This document shows positions 1-12,479 of a stretch of DNA of 64,000 nucleotides, in pieces. The DNA comes from Prinsepia uniflora (Eukaryota > Streptophyta > Magnoliopsida > Rosales > Rosaceae). Position numbers and translations under genes: made by a program. Location: the NCBI GenBank assembly GCA_032719365.1, contig CM064865.1, positions 34,584,065 through 34,648,064 on the forward strand, written 5' to 3'. Under the pieces are notes generated by a model, which worked only from the letters and a program-made list of their open reading frames with translations, had not been told where the DNA came from and made no database searches. How positions within the stretch are numbered: position 1 is the first letter of the stretch; every line of letters starts with the position of its first letter.

Positions 1-3000
1 CCGTGGGTTAGTACGATGTATTTGTTTAAGTTGGACCTCTGATCAAGGAAATTGCTTAGGAATTCTCTGAAACAAGAATTGTTTAAGAAAATTGAGGATA
101 ATGGGAGCATGGAGGCACGTTTGGACGGAGAAGGGGAGCACGGGCAGGTTTTAAAAATGGTTTTGGGTCTGTTTTGTGGGAAACAGAGACTCAGTAAGTC
201 TGAGTGAGTTCCCCACGGGTGTTGGGTCGCATTGCAGCTAACTGAGAGTGTTGGGAGTGAGAAGGATTCATTAACGTGACTGAGGGCTGAAGGGAATTGT
301 CTGTGCTGGTGAATTGCGGAGCACGGGCCTTCGTTTTGCAGAACAGAGCACTGGGCGTGTGGGAGGAATTAATTTGTTCAATCCATTCCGGGGACAATGA
401 AAGGGAGACACAGAATTAGAGAGAACTAGTGTGATGGGTAGAGAGGAGAAACGAGCGGACTGGGTGAGAAAATGCTCTGGAAACCCGAAGTTCTTGTTCA
501 AACAAATTCAAAATTTCAACTCGAATTGTAGGCCAGCCCATGGCAATTTAAGGCTTCAATGAGTCCTTTGGGATTAATTCAAGTCGATCGCATACTAGTG
601 GGAAGAGATTTGATGCCGTTTTCGACTCTGAAGGGACCTGCTGACCGGGAAGAAAATCGAGCATGAGTTGTGATTTTGGAGGAGTTTAGAGGAGCAATTG
701 GCAGGAGAAACAAGTTCATACGAACACGACGAAGCTTCTGGGTGGGCCAATTTCAAGTAAACAATCGAGGTTGGTCGAGTCTGATGATTGAACAGTACCC
801 ACCTGTTCTTCAAAGTTCGACTTCTAATCGTCTGGATTCAGGTATGATGTCACTGATTGGAGGTCACAGGACCCAAATTAGATGCTTGGCGATTCTATTG
901 AACGTTTGAATTGATGCTCGTAGGTTGAAATTGATGGATTTCCAGCCGGGTCACGCCGCGGGCCAACCGGACCCATTTACCAGACAGTCGGGTTGGGACG
1001 ACGACTGTACCTGGCATTGTAGCTGGCGCGTGGGTTTCACGCGCAACCACTCACGGCGGTGCGTGACGGCGCGTGGGACGGTTTTTCAAGGTGAGTTCAA
1101 AACGACTTTTGACCTACACAATGTAACGAACATTTTAACGTTAGTTTTGAAATTATCGGACACCGTTTCAATGTTGTTTCGAGGGCCAGAAGGTTTAGGT
1201 TACGTTTTTAATTAACGATTAATTCCCGGAAAATTATGGGGAATTAGTATGATGTTATTTGAGACCTTAATGACCCGGGAATGTATTTTCGGACAGGATT
1301 CGAGTTTCTGGAAAATGCCGGAAATTACGGGAACGCGTACGGCGCGAAATCGAGCCTTAAAATTGGTGTGTGAGTGGACGTTGCTTTCAAAATTTAATGC
1401 ATGCATAAATTATTTCTATGATTTTATGATTATGATTATAAGTTGTGATTGATTTTGATTTCCGTGCTTATACGTATTTGATTCCCGTATTTAAACGTAT
1501 TTTACTATACATGTGAAATTACACGTATTTCGAGACTATGGTCACTCGTGTGCTTAATGATGGTTTAATGAAAGAAGTTATATGAAATGGGTGTAACTGA
1601 TTTAAGAATGTTGTTTATGATTGCGAGTGTGACTTACGATTTTGACACGTTTTCTGAGAACGTTCCGAATTTGCACGTTTTACGAGATTTCGAGTTATTG
1701 TGATTTGATCACTGTTGATGTTTGAATCTGGGAATTTAAATGAGACTTGTGATTTTGAGGATTTAAAAAAAAAAAGGGTTTTAAGTATGTTTTGATTGGG
1801 TCGTGATTTTGGTGATTATGATTGTGGGTTGATGTGTTGAAAATGAGATTTGAGAAAGAAGTGATTTCTAAGAATTAAAATGGATTTGAAAAAGGTGATT
1901 TCGGGCTTGATGCTCGGGGCACAAAAGTAACTGTGATTTACGGGATTTCGGTTTTCGGAAATAATAAAGTGGATTCTTGGTTTGGGTTCGGGATGATGCT
2001 TCCGGATGCCGGCTTACGGAATCATTATTGCGAATTCGAATTCGGGAATGAAAAAGGATTTAATAAAGTGATTTGCTATGATTGTGCATGCCCCGTGTTT
2101 AAGGATGATTTGAACATGTTTTGTGAAGTAAGGTTTGGGAATTTGAATGTGGAAACTCAGACCATGGGTCCTGTTGTGGAAAATGTGATTTTGGGATGGA
2201 TCCCACGTTGTCGTGATTGATAAATGTTTTGGGGTTTAAAGACCCGTTGAAAACTGTTTTGGGGTTCAAAGACCCATTGAAAACTGTTTTGGGTTTAAAG
2301 ACCCGGGTGCTATTGCTGGAGCACGTTTTGAGTTTAAAGACTCGGTTAATTGATGACGGGGAAGGGCCCTTAATGAGTTTAAAGACTCGGTTACTGTGAT
2401 ACCCCCGAGGCCTATTGATTATGTTCTGAGTTTAAAGACTCGTTGATATCCCGGGAAGGCCTGTTTATGCGCATGATTTTGAGTTTAAAGACTCGGGCGC
2501 ACTTGATATCCAGCAAAATGATTGACTTGTGATTTATTGATGATCTCTGATGTTTCGGTTGAGTTGGGCAGTGGCCCGGTATGTGGTCGATGGTTTTGGA
2601 TCATGTTGTGCATTGGGTTTGATTCGTGGTTTTGGGCTGAGGCCCAGTGTTTATGATTGTGGGCTAAGACCCGATGGTTGAGAAAGGAAAAATGATTTTG
2701 AGGTTCATACGAGTTTTTCTTTATGCTGAAATTTGATACACAGTTTTTCTTATGTGGAAAATCTTAACCGATTGCGAAATGATTTTTGTATGCATGCATT
2801 CGTTTTTATGCGGAGGGTAGAAACGTTTGTTGTAACTGTTTTGCTAAACTGATTTATTTTTGTCCACTCACACCTTTTGGTTTTTATTGACCCTCCAGGT
2901 CGTGGCGCGTTGTTCGAGGCTGTACGAGGGGCGGAGGCATGAGTAAGTACGTGTGGCTATCCCTGGTTTGAAAAGTACTGAGGGTAACTTGGGATTTTCG

Positions 3001-3068
3001 GTCATCTTGCCAGACGGGAGCAGGACCGGGCACGGTTATCGATGCCTCTTTCGGGGGCGGTCCTGTCA
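1..3068 (+). mobile_element. Partial LTR of a Ty3-type retrotransposon, plus orientation (LTR F)
   Basis: This is the 3' part of a long LTR whose first ~0.5 kb lies left of the window. It shares landmarks, in the same order, with the complete solo LTR at 47858-50871: a GC-rich GCGCGTG block near 1027-1080, an array of GAGTTTAAAGACTCG repeats, a CCACTCACA/CCTCCAGGT block near 2863-2900, a CAGACGGGAGC block near 3012, and an end in GGTCCTGTCA against GGTCCTGACA. Right after it the sequence becomes the opposite-strand internal region of another element, so it is probably a solo LTR inserted there. Its left target duplication cannot be checked. ORFs inside it match no known protein. Confidence 0.75.
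2226..2500 (+). repeat. LTR minisatellite, GAGTTTAAAGACTCG dyad units
   Basis: About seven units of the form GGGTTTAAAGACCCG or GAGTTTAAAGACTCG are separated by 15-50 bp of variable sequence. Each unit has a GAGT/ACTC (or GGGT/ACCC) inverted repeat around a TTTAAA core. The same array sits at the matching place in the other LTRs of this family (5968-6260 on the minus strand, 50150-50320 on the plus strand). Confidence 0.85.
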
Positions 3069-5373
3069 GTGACACTCGTCGATACTCACGATTTAACCAA
3101 CACGGGGTATGCCACCACACCACTGCGTCTAGTTTCAACACTTCCGACGACTCCTCGAGTTGAGCGTACCTCAAACCAATGTCCCAGTGCCTCTTGCGAT
3201 TTTGCCTTCGCCGAACACAAGTCTCAAATACATCCATCCACAAGACGGCATCTACCGGTCTCGGTACTCCTATGCACCAAGATTCATGCAATGTTCCACA
3301 CAACTTCCGTCGGTGATCCACGTCGACCTCACCAGAGTCACAACGTATTGGTGTAAACCCCCAATTCAGCCAATCCTCTCACTAGTGGTTCCGCTAACCA
3401 CTAACACTGTCGACCTATGGAAACACCATCCACAATCCACACTACCTGACTACGAGTCAAACATGTGTCACTTTTAGAGCAGTTCGGTCCAGTAACACAT
3501 CAGATTCGACACATCTAGATTGTGGGTTCTCTTCAATATCCTCATATCGATCAGTTATCGTCACTCCTTTACCATTTCTTTCCGTCATCCGCCAACAAAA
3601 CTCTCAATAGTCCACAACTAGGGCATCACAAGTTATCCTGCCTTAACCCAACTTAGCACAATCCTACGGCACTCACCACACAGGCCACTCCCGGCATCAC
3701 TAAATACTCTTCTACTCCCGAACACATCCACCCGTGTCCATGACCAAGGGGGGTTACGACTCCGAAAGTGCCGCCACTAAATCTCCCGATTCCGAGATCC
3801 CCATGAGACTTCATCCTCAAGTATTCCATCTCCGGACTAGTTGTCCAAACATCCCCTTCTTTACTATACTCATACCGATCACAACCACGTGTCCGTAGCC
3901 AAACCAACTCACCTGTATGTTCACACCTTGTATGCTCATCTAAAAGGATGTCAGTCATTACGTCTCAATCTTTCCGAGGCTCCATTCCGGGTCACCCACT
4001 TCCGGGATCACAAACAACAATTTCTCACCTCGGACTCCTCAGTCGCTTCCCTCGAAGTCGTCCGACATCACCCAAATTCCAACCTTGGCATGTGCCGACA
4101 CAGTCCAACACACTCGACATCTCCAACACAATAAGATGAGTCCACGAAAACACACCTCACTCACGGTCAACCCAGCCATACCGACCTGTCCTACTCCAAC
4201 ACAGAACCTAGGTCCACCGCGATTTCGCTGCGCTACTCTGATCTACTAACGGCATCCTGACCGCTCGTACAGATACATGACCTGCCTATGGTCATTACAT
4301 CTCCCAGTTCTATTCATAGTTCCTTCCAAACACCGGCATCTCACGCCTGGTCACACCCTTAACTCTCGATGTGCTCGTCGTACCATTTACAAGAATCCCA
4401 ACTCGTGGCACATCATTCCGATCTAGTACTCACAATATACCAGTCCCGAGTCTCTGCTCCTACCGAGCCAAAACCCTCAATCTACGCTCGGGTAGGGGGG
4501 AACTAACATCCTGCGTAAGCCACAACTCTGAGCAACCAAATTCTCAACCAATGTCACACTCTCACTAGACTCATCTAGAGTCATTCACCAATCATCCACT
4601 ACCTCGGCTGCACCTCGCAGCAACATCTCCAATCCGGCCGTAAGTCGGCCCAAGCCACAACCACTAACTCAGGTGTCCGAAACTATGCACTTCCTTTGGG
4701 TTCCTCTCCAAGGAACTCATAATCCAACCCTAGTTCTTCCACGGCGGTTCTCAAATCATTCCCGTCGTCTGGGTTATCCAAACACGCTACTGCCACTAAT
4801 TTACTACAACATTACCACTCGGGTCGTCACACCCGAATAGGGAAATTCCTTATCGTAACTCTGCACACAACATCAACCAGTAACCATCACTTAACTAGAC
4901 TGACCAAAGGTCACGAATCCAATCGGCAACAAGCTCTACAGGCTACTACCGGTCTCCTCGGCCCACGTGTAGCACCGGCTCAACAGGCCACTAACGGGCC
5001 CCACATGCTGACCATCTCACTCGTAATTGTAGCTCATTAGTTACCATCCAATTTAACCACGCTGGCATACATCCGACCCTATGGTCCTAACAATCGAGCA
5101 TATCCAGCGTCAAACACGCTAACAACTCCAGCCCTAAGCCGACATACGTCAAATCTCGCACCGCGTATCAAGCGACTATTACCCAAGCACTACCAATCAC
5201 CACTAACTAACCACTAACAAACGTACTGTCACTATCGCGTCCAGGTTGCTGACGAGCTGTTCCATGTCAAGATATCACATCCACAGTAGCACCACAACAC
5301 CCAAATCGACAAACCAACGACTCTGGGAACTAAACCTCGCGCAGAACTCATGAAACCTCACTCTGATACCAGT
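3069..5373 (-). mobile_element. Non-coding internal region of a minus-strand LTR element (element D)
   Basis: Read on the minus strand, this starts with the primer binding site next to the LTR at 5374 and runs to where LTR F interrupts it at 3068. No gag, protease, reverse transcriptase or integrase ORF is visible. It is recognisably related to the internal regions at 41811-45023 and 61962-64000. For example, minus-strand ACGGACACGTGGTTG at about 3881-3898 matches plus-strand 43238-43253, and CACCAGAGTCACAA near 3330-3343 matches 62449-62462. A non-coding interior shared by several copies fits a LARD-type element. Confidence 0.7.
5361..5371 (-). other. Primer binding site for initiator tRNA-Met (element D)
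   Basis: The minus strand reads TGGTATCAGAG two bases after the LTR end ...TCCTGACA. This matches the 3' end of plant initiator tRNA-Met, the usual minus-strand DNA primer of plant LTR retrotransposons. It fixes the element's orientation and shows that 5374-8335 is its 5' LTR. Confidence 0.85.
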
Positions 5374-8335
5374 TGTCAGGACCCACCCCTAATCCCCTAG
5401 GATTAAGGGCTAAATCCTACTCCCGTCTAACTTACACATGACACGAAGGCTAAACTAACGTCCAACCTCCATGTGACACGTAAGTCGGACAAGGACTTCT
5501 CGATCCAACCGTCCTAAAAGTATCCGAACTTCCCAGAGTGCGCCGAACTACTGTGGATTGCGGGTGTGATGTCTCCGTCTCTCTTGACCAACAGCCCGCA
5601 CTGCAATAACCTGGAGGGTATCGAAAACACAAAAGTCTGTGAGTGGACAAAAATAAACAATAATTTAGAAAACAGTTCAAAAGGAATTAGAGTTTTACTC
5701 TCCATGTAAAAACCAATGCATGCATATCAATTTTTGTTATGAAAGCATCCCATATTCAAAACCATTAATGAAAACCACTAGGGAAACTCGAATCAAATCC
5801 ATTATTCAAATCCAGGGCCTCTACCCAAAACCACAAATCGATCTCAAGGACGGGAACTAAGTCCCAAAACTCATCAAATCCAATTCATCCGGGCCATTGC
5901 ACAAAACATCCGAAAACTAGTGAAAAACCAGTGAAAAACATCAATCATGTGAGTTGCTGGATCTCAAGTGAGCCCGAGTCTTTAAACTCAAAACCATGTG
6001 CAATAACCAGGCCTTCCCGGGATATCAACGAGTCTTTAAACTCAAAACACAATCACAGGCCTCGGGGGGGGGGGGGGGGGGGGGGTATCATAACCGAGTC
6101 TTTAAACTCAAAACATTTACCGAGTCTTTAAACTCAAAACATTTACCGAGTCTTTAAACTCAAAACATATCAATCCAGGGCCTTCCCCTCGTCAATCAAC
6201 CGATTCTTTAAACTCAAAACCAGATCCAACGGTTTTTTTTTCCGGGTCTTTAAACCCAAAACCATTTTTCCAATCAACAGTGAAAACCACAGAAAATCCT
6301 CATCCGAATTCGCAACAATGATTCCGTAAGCTAGCATCCGGAACCATAACCCCGAACCCAAATCCAGATTCCCTTTCCTCTCAAACCAAATCCCAAATCA
6401 TTTTTCCGAAATCCAGTTTCAAATCCTTGAAATCAAATCATATTTCAATTCCCGAAATCAAATCATTAAAACCATGATCAAACCACAAGATCATTCGAAA
6501 TCTCGTAAAACGTGAAATTTCGTAATATCTCGAAAATCGTGCAAAATCGTAAATCATCAAGATCATAATCAAAACCATAGAATCACGTATAGAAAACATA
6601 TAAAAACATATAAAGACATATATGCATGCATCATAAGTTTGAAAGAAAATTCCACTCACAGACCATAGCGTCGTCGCCTCGATACGAGCGCACTTATGTC
6701 GTTCCCGGCCATTCCGCTATCCTTGGCTTCCCCGAACCTGTCCAAATCTCATACTAAGGTCACTAACTACTTTATAAAGCTTATACTAAAGCCCCGTAAT
6801 TTTCTCAAAATTTTAACTATTTTTAACCGAGCTCTAAAACCTTCGGACATCCCGAAACATATCGAGACGATGTCCGATTGACTCAAAACCAGTGCCAAAA
6901 TGTTTGTTACATCGAATACTTTAAAAGTCATGTTGGAACCACCCTCAAAAGATGTGCCACGCACCTCCACATGACTCCCAAAGGGGCTGCGCGTGGGCCT
7001 CATGCGCCGTGCACTGTTCATCTTCAACCTTTGTTAAGCCCGGTTCAGACCGGTTCGACCAAACCGGCGCAGGCAGTTTAGCCTCCTAAATCGTCTAATT
7101 CTGACCCGTTTTTAGTTCTAATTGATCCCTTGAGTTCGTCTTTTCAATCCTAATCAACTAACATGATCAAAACATGGACTTCCAACCCAAATCGTACCTT
7201 CCAAAATCGAAGAAAGTCCCTCCATTTGCTCCTCTGTGTTCTTGCATCTCCGGCTATCTCAGGCCGTCCTTCCAAGCTTAACAAGCTCCTATTAATGTCC
7301 AAAACCTCAACCAAATAACCACTTCAATTAATAGTCAACATAACCAACGTTACAATGTTCGAACTTAAAGGAAAATTCCATGGGAGGTTTACTTACCGTA
7401 CACTTGTGGCCTCGAAAACAGACTCTAGTCGTTCCTTACAACCTCTGGATCACCAACCTCATAATCCATTTGGGTATTAACGATTAAAATGAGTTTCTCC
7501 ATGTTCACTTGGAAACAGAGGTCGCACGGTTTTTACCTTCCCTTACTGCCACGAGCACCGCCGCGCACCGCCGTGATCAACCAAGGACTCCTCTAACCTA
7601 CCTCTCTCATTCTCATTCAGTAAGTACGAGCAATTGAGGACAGTTTAAAGGGTTTTAAATTCTTACAAAAACTATGTCTCTATTCTTCCCAGTTCTTTAA
7701 TCCGTTAACCCATTTAAATCGAACAATTAAGATGGTGAAAGAGGCTTCTTAAGCCATCCAGACACAGCCAGGTGTCCAAAACCTGGTGGACACACACCTC
7801 TGATGAAGCCAAGTGTCCCCTGATTGCTGGACACTAATCCCAATGCAGGAAAAAGACCATATTACCCTTACCTTCATAATTGCCATTTTGCCCCTCAAAT
7901 TCCTAGACCCGTAACTTTGTCGTTCGACTTCCAATTAACGCATGCCGCCTGTCATTGTACTCAGGGGGATCGAGACCTTCCTAATGGTCCTCGAATTGTG
8001 TGAAGAATACTTGTCATGGAAAAAGTCAACCAATTCCCCCTTATTACCCAAATTACCAAATTGCCCCTGAACTTCTGAGCGTCATAACTTCCTCCTCGGA
8101 TGTCGGAATCAGACGTGCCACCTGTCTATGACTCGTGACGCCCCGAACTTCGTCACGGTCATCGATCAAAGTCCATTTGACCGTCTGAACGAAAAGTCAA
8201 CATTTGTGCCCATTATAGGGGAAAAATCGTCATTTCGCACCGTCCATGCGAAATTTCCCAACTAATTACTGATTAACCTCACTAATCTGTCATTAATCAC
8301 TAATCAAATCCTGATTTTCGAGACGGGTCGTTGCA
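5374..8335 (-). mobile_element. 5' LTR of element D, minus orientation (2,962 bp)
   Basis: On the minus strand it begins TGCAACGACCCGTC at 8335 (family consensus TGTAACRACCCGTC) and ends GTCCTGACA at 5374, followed by the primer binding site. It contains the GAGTTTAAAGACTCG array, a GC-rich block near 6960-7010 and, near its start, the same order of blocks as the solo LTR at 47858-50871. That LTR has similar length (3,014 bp). The short ORFs inside match no protein. Confidence 0.85.
5968..6260 (-). repeat. LTR minisatellite (minus) interrupted by a 22-G run
   Basis: CGAGTCTTTAAACTC units (reverse complement of the plus-strand LTR unit) occur about eight times. Three near 6090-6165 form a nearly perfect tandem array spaced 24 bp apart. 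An uninterrupted run of 22 G lies at 6064-6085 between two units. The run may be real slippage or an assembly artefact. Confidence 0.85.
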
Positions 8336-8911
8336 TGGGCCCCTTTCCTGAGATTGGTATTGTAATAATGACTCAGATGTTGAGAAGGACTCATTTCCTG
8401 AGTCGGTTTTCACTCAAACGTTGAGCTGGGTTCCTTTTCGGAGTGGTTTGCTTATCTGTAGTGCATAGATAACCCGGATGTCGAGCTGGGCTCCTTTATT
8501 GAGGGGATTTTGTTTCTTTTCTGAATGAAGGTTGGTACTGTTTTCAAATTTGACTCAGATGATGTTTATAGTGATGTCCTACGCTTAGTGTTGTTGTGTG
8601 TTGTGACTGGTACTTGAGATACGAATTGGTTGAGTTTGGTTATAAACTGATAGGATATAAGTGATGTTTGGTACGATTGTGTTCCCAAATATGACTTGTG
8701 GAATTCCTAGAGTAAGGTTGGTTATATGAATTAGCTAAGATTATACGGGATCCCAAAATTGTTGATGTCTAAATGTAGTCTCGATTTAGTAAGAAGAATA
8801 ATCAGAAGGCTGATTAATTTTGAACAACTTAGTTGTTCGATTTAAGTATGAAAATCTGATCAGATTCATTCTAGGATTTTGAGGTTGAATATTTTTTAAG
8901 GGAGTTAGGTT
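8336..8911 (+). mobile_element. 3' end of the internal region of a plus-strand Ty3-type element (element G)
   Basis: This segment ends in a purine-rich stretch, AAGGGAGTTAGG, directly before TGTAACGACCC. This is the usual junction of polypurine tract and 3' LTR in this class of plant retrotransposon. No protein-coding frame is recognisable. The minus-strand LTR D abuts it at 8335, so element D probably inserted into the interior of G. Confidence 0.5.
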
Positions 8912-10931
8912 GTAACGACCCTGAAATTCGAGAAAATTAAAATTTGAAAAATTAATTGGAAATGATGATTTTACCCTTGGAAGGTTAAAACATTGACTTT
9001 TTGAGCCGAGTAATTGTTGGACGTTCTGGAAAGACCATAACGAAGGTCTCAGACTCCTGAATCCATAGACAATCAGCACGCCAAGATCAGATACCAATTG
9101 ACAATAATACAGGTCAAAAGAAATAAGGGCATTTGGTAATTTTTACTTGAATTTCATTTTCATCATTTTTTTTAGAGATATTTTTGGATGGTGACAAGTA
9201 TCTAAACAAATCTGGTCCTCTCCCTCCTATTCCCCCACCGACTTACCACTCTTATATATATATATATATACATACGTGTATGTGTGTGAGGAGGATAAGA
9301 GGTTCGGTGGAGAAGAGCCGAACTAGGAAAACGGGAAACAAAATGAGAAACAAAAGAGGAAATTTCAGGGAGAACGTGAAGGAAAGAATGAGAGGGGGAA
9401 AAGAGGAAGAAAATGAGAAATGAGGGAAACTGTGGAGGAGCAACCCTCCAAGATCCAAAACCCTTGTAGCCTAAATATTATCCACGAAGTTGCAGATTGT
9501 TTCGAGGTTGTTGGTTTGAAACAAGGACCATGTTGTGTTAGGAAAGCCCATGTGATCATTTTAAGTTAGAAAAGTTGAGGGTTGGATGTAGGAAGGCTCA
9601 GGGGCATACTTTGGAATCTTAGGCGAAATGTGCAGGTATGTGTTCCTAATTTTTAGCACAAGTTTCTCTCTTTGGAGATCATAGACATATTTATGGGATT
9701 GATAAGATTAGGCTTGATGTCGAACGCGTAGGAAACGAACATAAAATAAAGGTGAAACAATCAGGTCAGTTATTCGGCTTCGGTGATCTGAATAACAGAC
9801 TCATCTGGAGGTTGAAGACAACCTCTGTGCAAGCGCATGAGGCCCCATACGTAGAGGCTGTCGACGGCGCTAGAGTGCAGTGCACGTGATGCATTTTATG
9901 GGTTTCCGGCCATCTTGAAAAATGTTCTTCTTTGCATTTTGAATCTAATGATATATGGTTTGAACTGTTTGGACATTGTGTAGACATACTTCTATATTTT
10001 TTTATGAAAAATTCTTATTTTTGGAATTAGTGTTTAATAGTTAAGAATTGGGAATGAAACCTAAGACCCATCCAGACATTAATGATCTTTAACAATTATG
10101 TATGATGAATTAAGAATATATGAAAAAGATGTATAATTAAGGATTGGATTTTAAGGTATAACTATGTGCATACTTTGTTGTGTATGTTACGATGTTATTA
10201 CTATATGAAAAATCAACTTAAGATTAAAGTGAGTAATAGTAGTCATAAGGAATTGCAACGAATGAGGATTATGGAGGAGAACTATGGGTATGAACGTATA
10301 AGAAGTATATACATGAATAGACTTTTTTTATGATGTTATGTATATTATTGTGACATCAAGATGATGATAAAGGCGTGAATTTATGATTATGGGCATGTGA
10401 TAATATTTGTGTAATGATATGATGATACTACGATGTTCACATGATAATGGTACAACAATATGATTGGATGATGTGTGATGATGAATACGTGATGCACATA
10501 TGAGAGATGATTATTTTGCTGCTGATATAATGATGACGTGTTAATGATGACATGATGCTATATATATATATATATATGATGGTATATGTGATGATGATGA
10601 TGTGATATTATGGCAGTATTGATGGAAAACAAGTGAGAAAAATTTAGATAATGGATTTCTCTCCTTGACGGGGTTAGTGGTTAGACGTGGATTGTAACCT
10701 CGTAAGGATGAGTTTAACTTGGCTAATCTAATAAGATATGAACATAGAGACTAGAATTATTAGACAAGAGCAGAATTGGTTCGATTTCCAAGGAAATTAG
10801 AGATAGACCTGTCAGAAAAGTTAAATAATCTGGTGTAGACCCATTTTAATATTTTTAGATAAAATTTTAATTTAATTTATCTAAAAGTTAAATTTGACTA
10901 TTTTGTTGTAAATGTTCTTAATCCCACTAAA

Positions 10932-10972
<41 letters not shown>

Positions 10973-11100
10973 CACACATATATGCAAATAAGCATAAAAC
11001 TAAGCATGCCTCGCCAATATATACACAAGGAGAAAACTAAGCATGCTTCGCCATTAGATTTCAGCTTGCATGCATCGCCATAAAGAATCAAACCGACAGA
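8912..11100 (+). mobile_element. Presumed 3' LTR of element G; right end uncertain
   Basis: It begins TGTAACGACCCTGAAATTCG after a polypurine tract. Early blocks resemble the other LTRs: a cut-off of short 'aaaatga' text, then phrases on changed codons of the same order, and a GCGCATGAGGCCCC block near 9833 that parallels the GCGCGTG block elsewhere. I could not find a terminal CA with a matching target duplication, so the end given is a guess. The stretch also holds TA/AT microsatellites (9255-9271, 10560-10577, 10932-10967) and a GATGAT-rich zone at 10365-10620. No gene is seen. Confidence 0.4.
10931..10968. repeat. (TA)n microsatellite
   Basis: A simple alternating TA run of about 36 bp. 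Shorter TA runs occur at 10560-10577, 11869-11889 and 12077-12094. Three copies of a GCATGC-C/T/A-TCGCCA motif follow at about 11004, 11041 and 11070. The rest of 10.0-11.55 kb is AT-rich non-coding DNA with no supported gene. Confidence 0.9.
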
Positions 11101-11550
11101 CCTTACCAAGCAACAAATTCAATATTCAAACAACATCAGCATCATCACACAACAAACCAAGCAACAAAACGACATAAATCCAAAATGTTATCAATAAAGA
11201 TAAAGAAATATATGAACAAGGCACAATTTATTTGTTGAAGAGAGAAAAAGAGTGTACCTGAGTTGTTCGTAGCAGTCATGGAAGAATATTACTCATCATC
11301 TTAGGGGAAGACGGCTCATCTTCTTGGGTTTCAATTCACTCAAATTCCCAATCCAATCATACCCTTCAATATTCTTATTATTTTGAATATCAGCAAATTT
11401 GATTGAAAACTTTCATGATTTCAATTGAATATCACTTGACATTTTTAAATTTTTTTAAAACACTTATAAATTCTAATTGGATACATAAGAATTTCAAACA
11501 CTTTTTACACGGTCAAGAATTCTAATTGAATAAACCCCGTATGTGCGGGC

Positions 11551-12438
11551 TAGTCCTCATCATTTGACCCAGAAGCTCATGGGTTTGTGGGTACCCATTA
11601 TGTCCGTTAACAAAAAACCCAACCCGGCCCCTACAGACTATGGGCTAGCCCTACCCGAAAGTTAATGGGCTGGATTTGGGCTTTAGGTGTTCAAACTCGA
11701 TAGGCCCAAACCCGATAAGGCCCGATAAGCCCAAACCGACCCGCCCGTATAAACTCGGCCCATAAACCCGAATATATTAAATAATTATGATTTGAGTGAT
11801 TCTATGATCATGAGGTCATAGATGAGAAATGAATATATGTTATATGTAGGTTTATGTAGCCATGTATCATATATATATATATATATATTTGTTGACAAAG
11901 GATGAAGCAGCAAGGAATCAAATTTAGAAGCATTCATAGTGCAATTTATATCATTGTACAACTAAAACTAACTAATTAATTAAATTTGACATGATTAAAT
12001 ACAACATAAGCAGATATTATTTGTTTATTAATTAATGTATTTGCCTAATATTAGGATGAAACATTACTTTTTTTTACATATATATATATATATAATATTC
12101 GATGAACTATATTGTAACTAATTTACCCCATCAAGTTCACCAAATAGAGATAAATGTTATTGAGCATCTTGAAGATATATATTTCTAACTCCATAATTTG
12201 TTGAATAAGTTATTTTTAAAAACCCAATTGAGCCTGGTCCAAGTGGGCTTATTGGGCTCGACCTTTAAAATCCGATAAAAGCCCGTCTCCAATCCAGCCT
12301 AATAAAGAATACAAGTTTTCATATTTGTGATCAAGTACGTTCGATCCGTTTTGAAAATTTTCAAATTATCAGATAGGCCCGACTTGGCCCGGCCCAATCC
12401 AAACTCAAGAAATTTGGGTCGCCCAATGACGAGGACTA
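11551..12438. mobile_element. Non-autonomous hAT element next to the ZCCHC10 promoter (888 bp)
   Basis: Left terminus TAGTCCTCATCATTTG and right terminus CAATGACGAGGACTA are inverted repeats. They are flanked by GTGCGGGC (11543-11550) and GTGCGGGT (12439-12446), an 8-bp target duplication with one mismatch, the size expected of hAT elements. Both ends are rich in GGCCC/GGGCC blocks, as in the related element at 16824-17519. No transposase is encoded. The right end lies about 12 bp upstream of a TATA box. Confidence 0.8.
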
Positions 12439-12448
12439 GTGCGGGTGG

Positions 12449-12457
12449 ATATAAAAC
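12449..12457 (+). promoter_or_regulatory. TATA box of the ZCCHC10-like gene
   Basis: GGATATAAAACG fits a plant TATA box. Transcription would begin roughly 30 bp downstream, near 12480. It lies just past the right end and target duplication of the hAT element, so sequence from -45 upward is transposon DNA. The assignment is an inference; no transcript is available. Confidence 0.5.
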
Positions 12458-12479
12458 GAAAGGACCCACGTCTGTCTTT

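Noticed and set aside
2226..2500. Short repeats with variable spacers, superficially like a CRISPR array
   Set aside because: Spacer lengths vary from 15 to 50 bp, the host is a plant, and the array lies at a fixed place in an LTR family. It is a minisatellite.
2884..3321. 145-aa minus-strand ORF
   Set aside because: It spans the junction of LTR F and the interior of element D at 3068, so it is a chance chimera with no domain.
11225..11330. Possible first exon of a minus-strand gene (ATG followed by a GTACAC donor)
   Set aside because: The peptide (MTATNNS) is too short to identify and no matching second exon was found between 9 and 11 kb.
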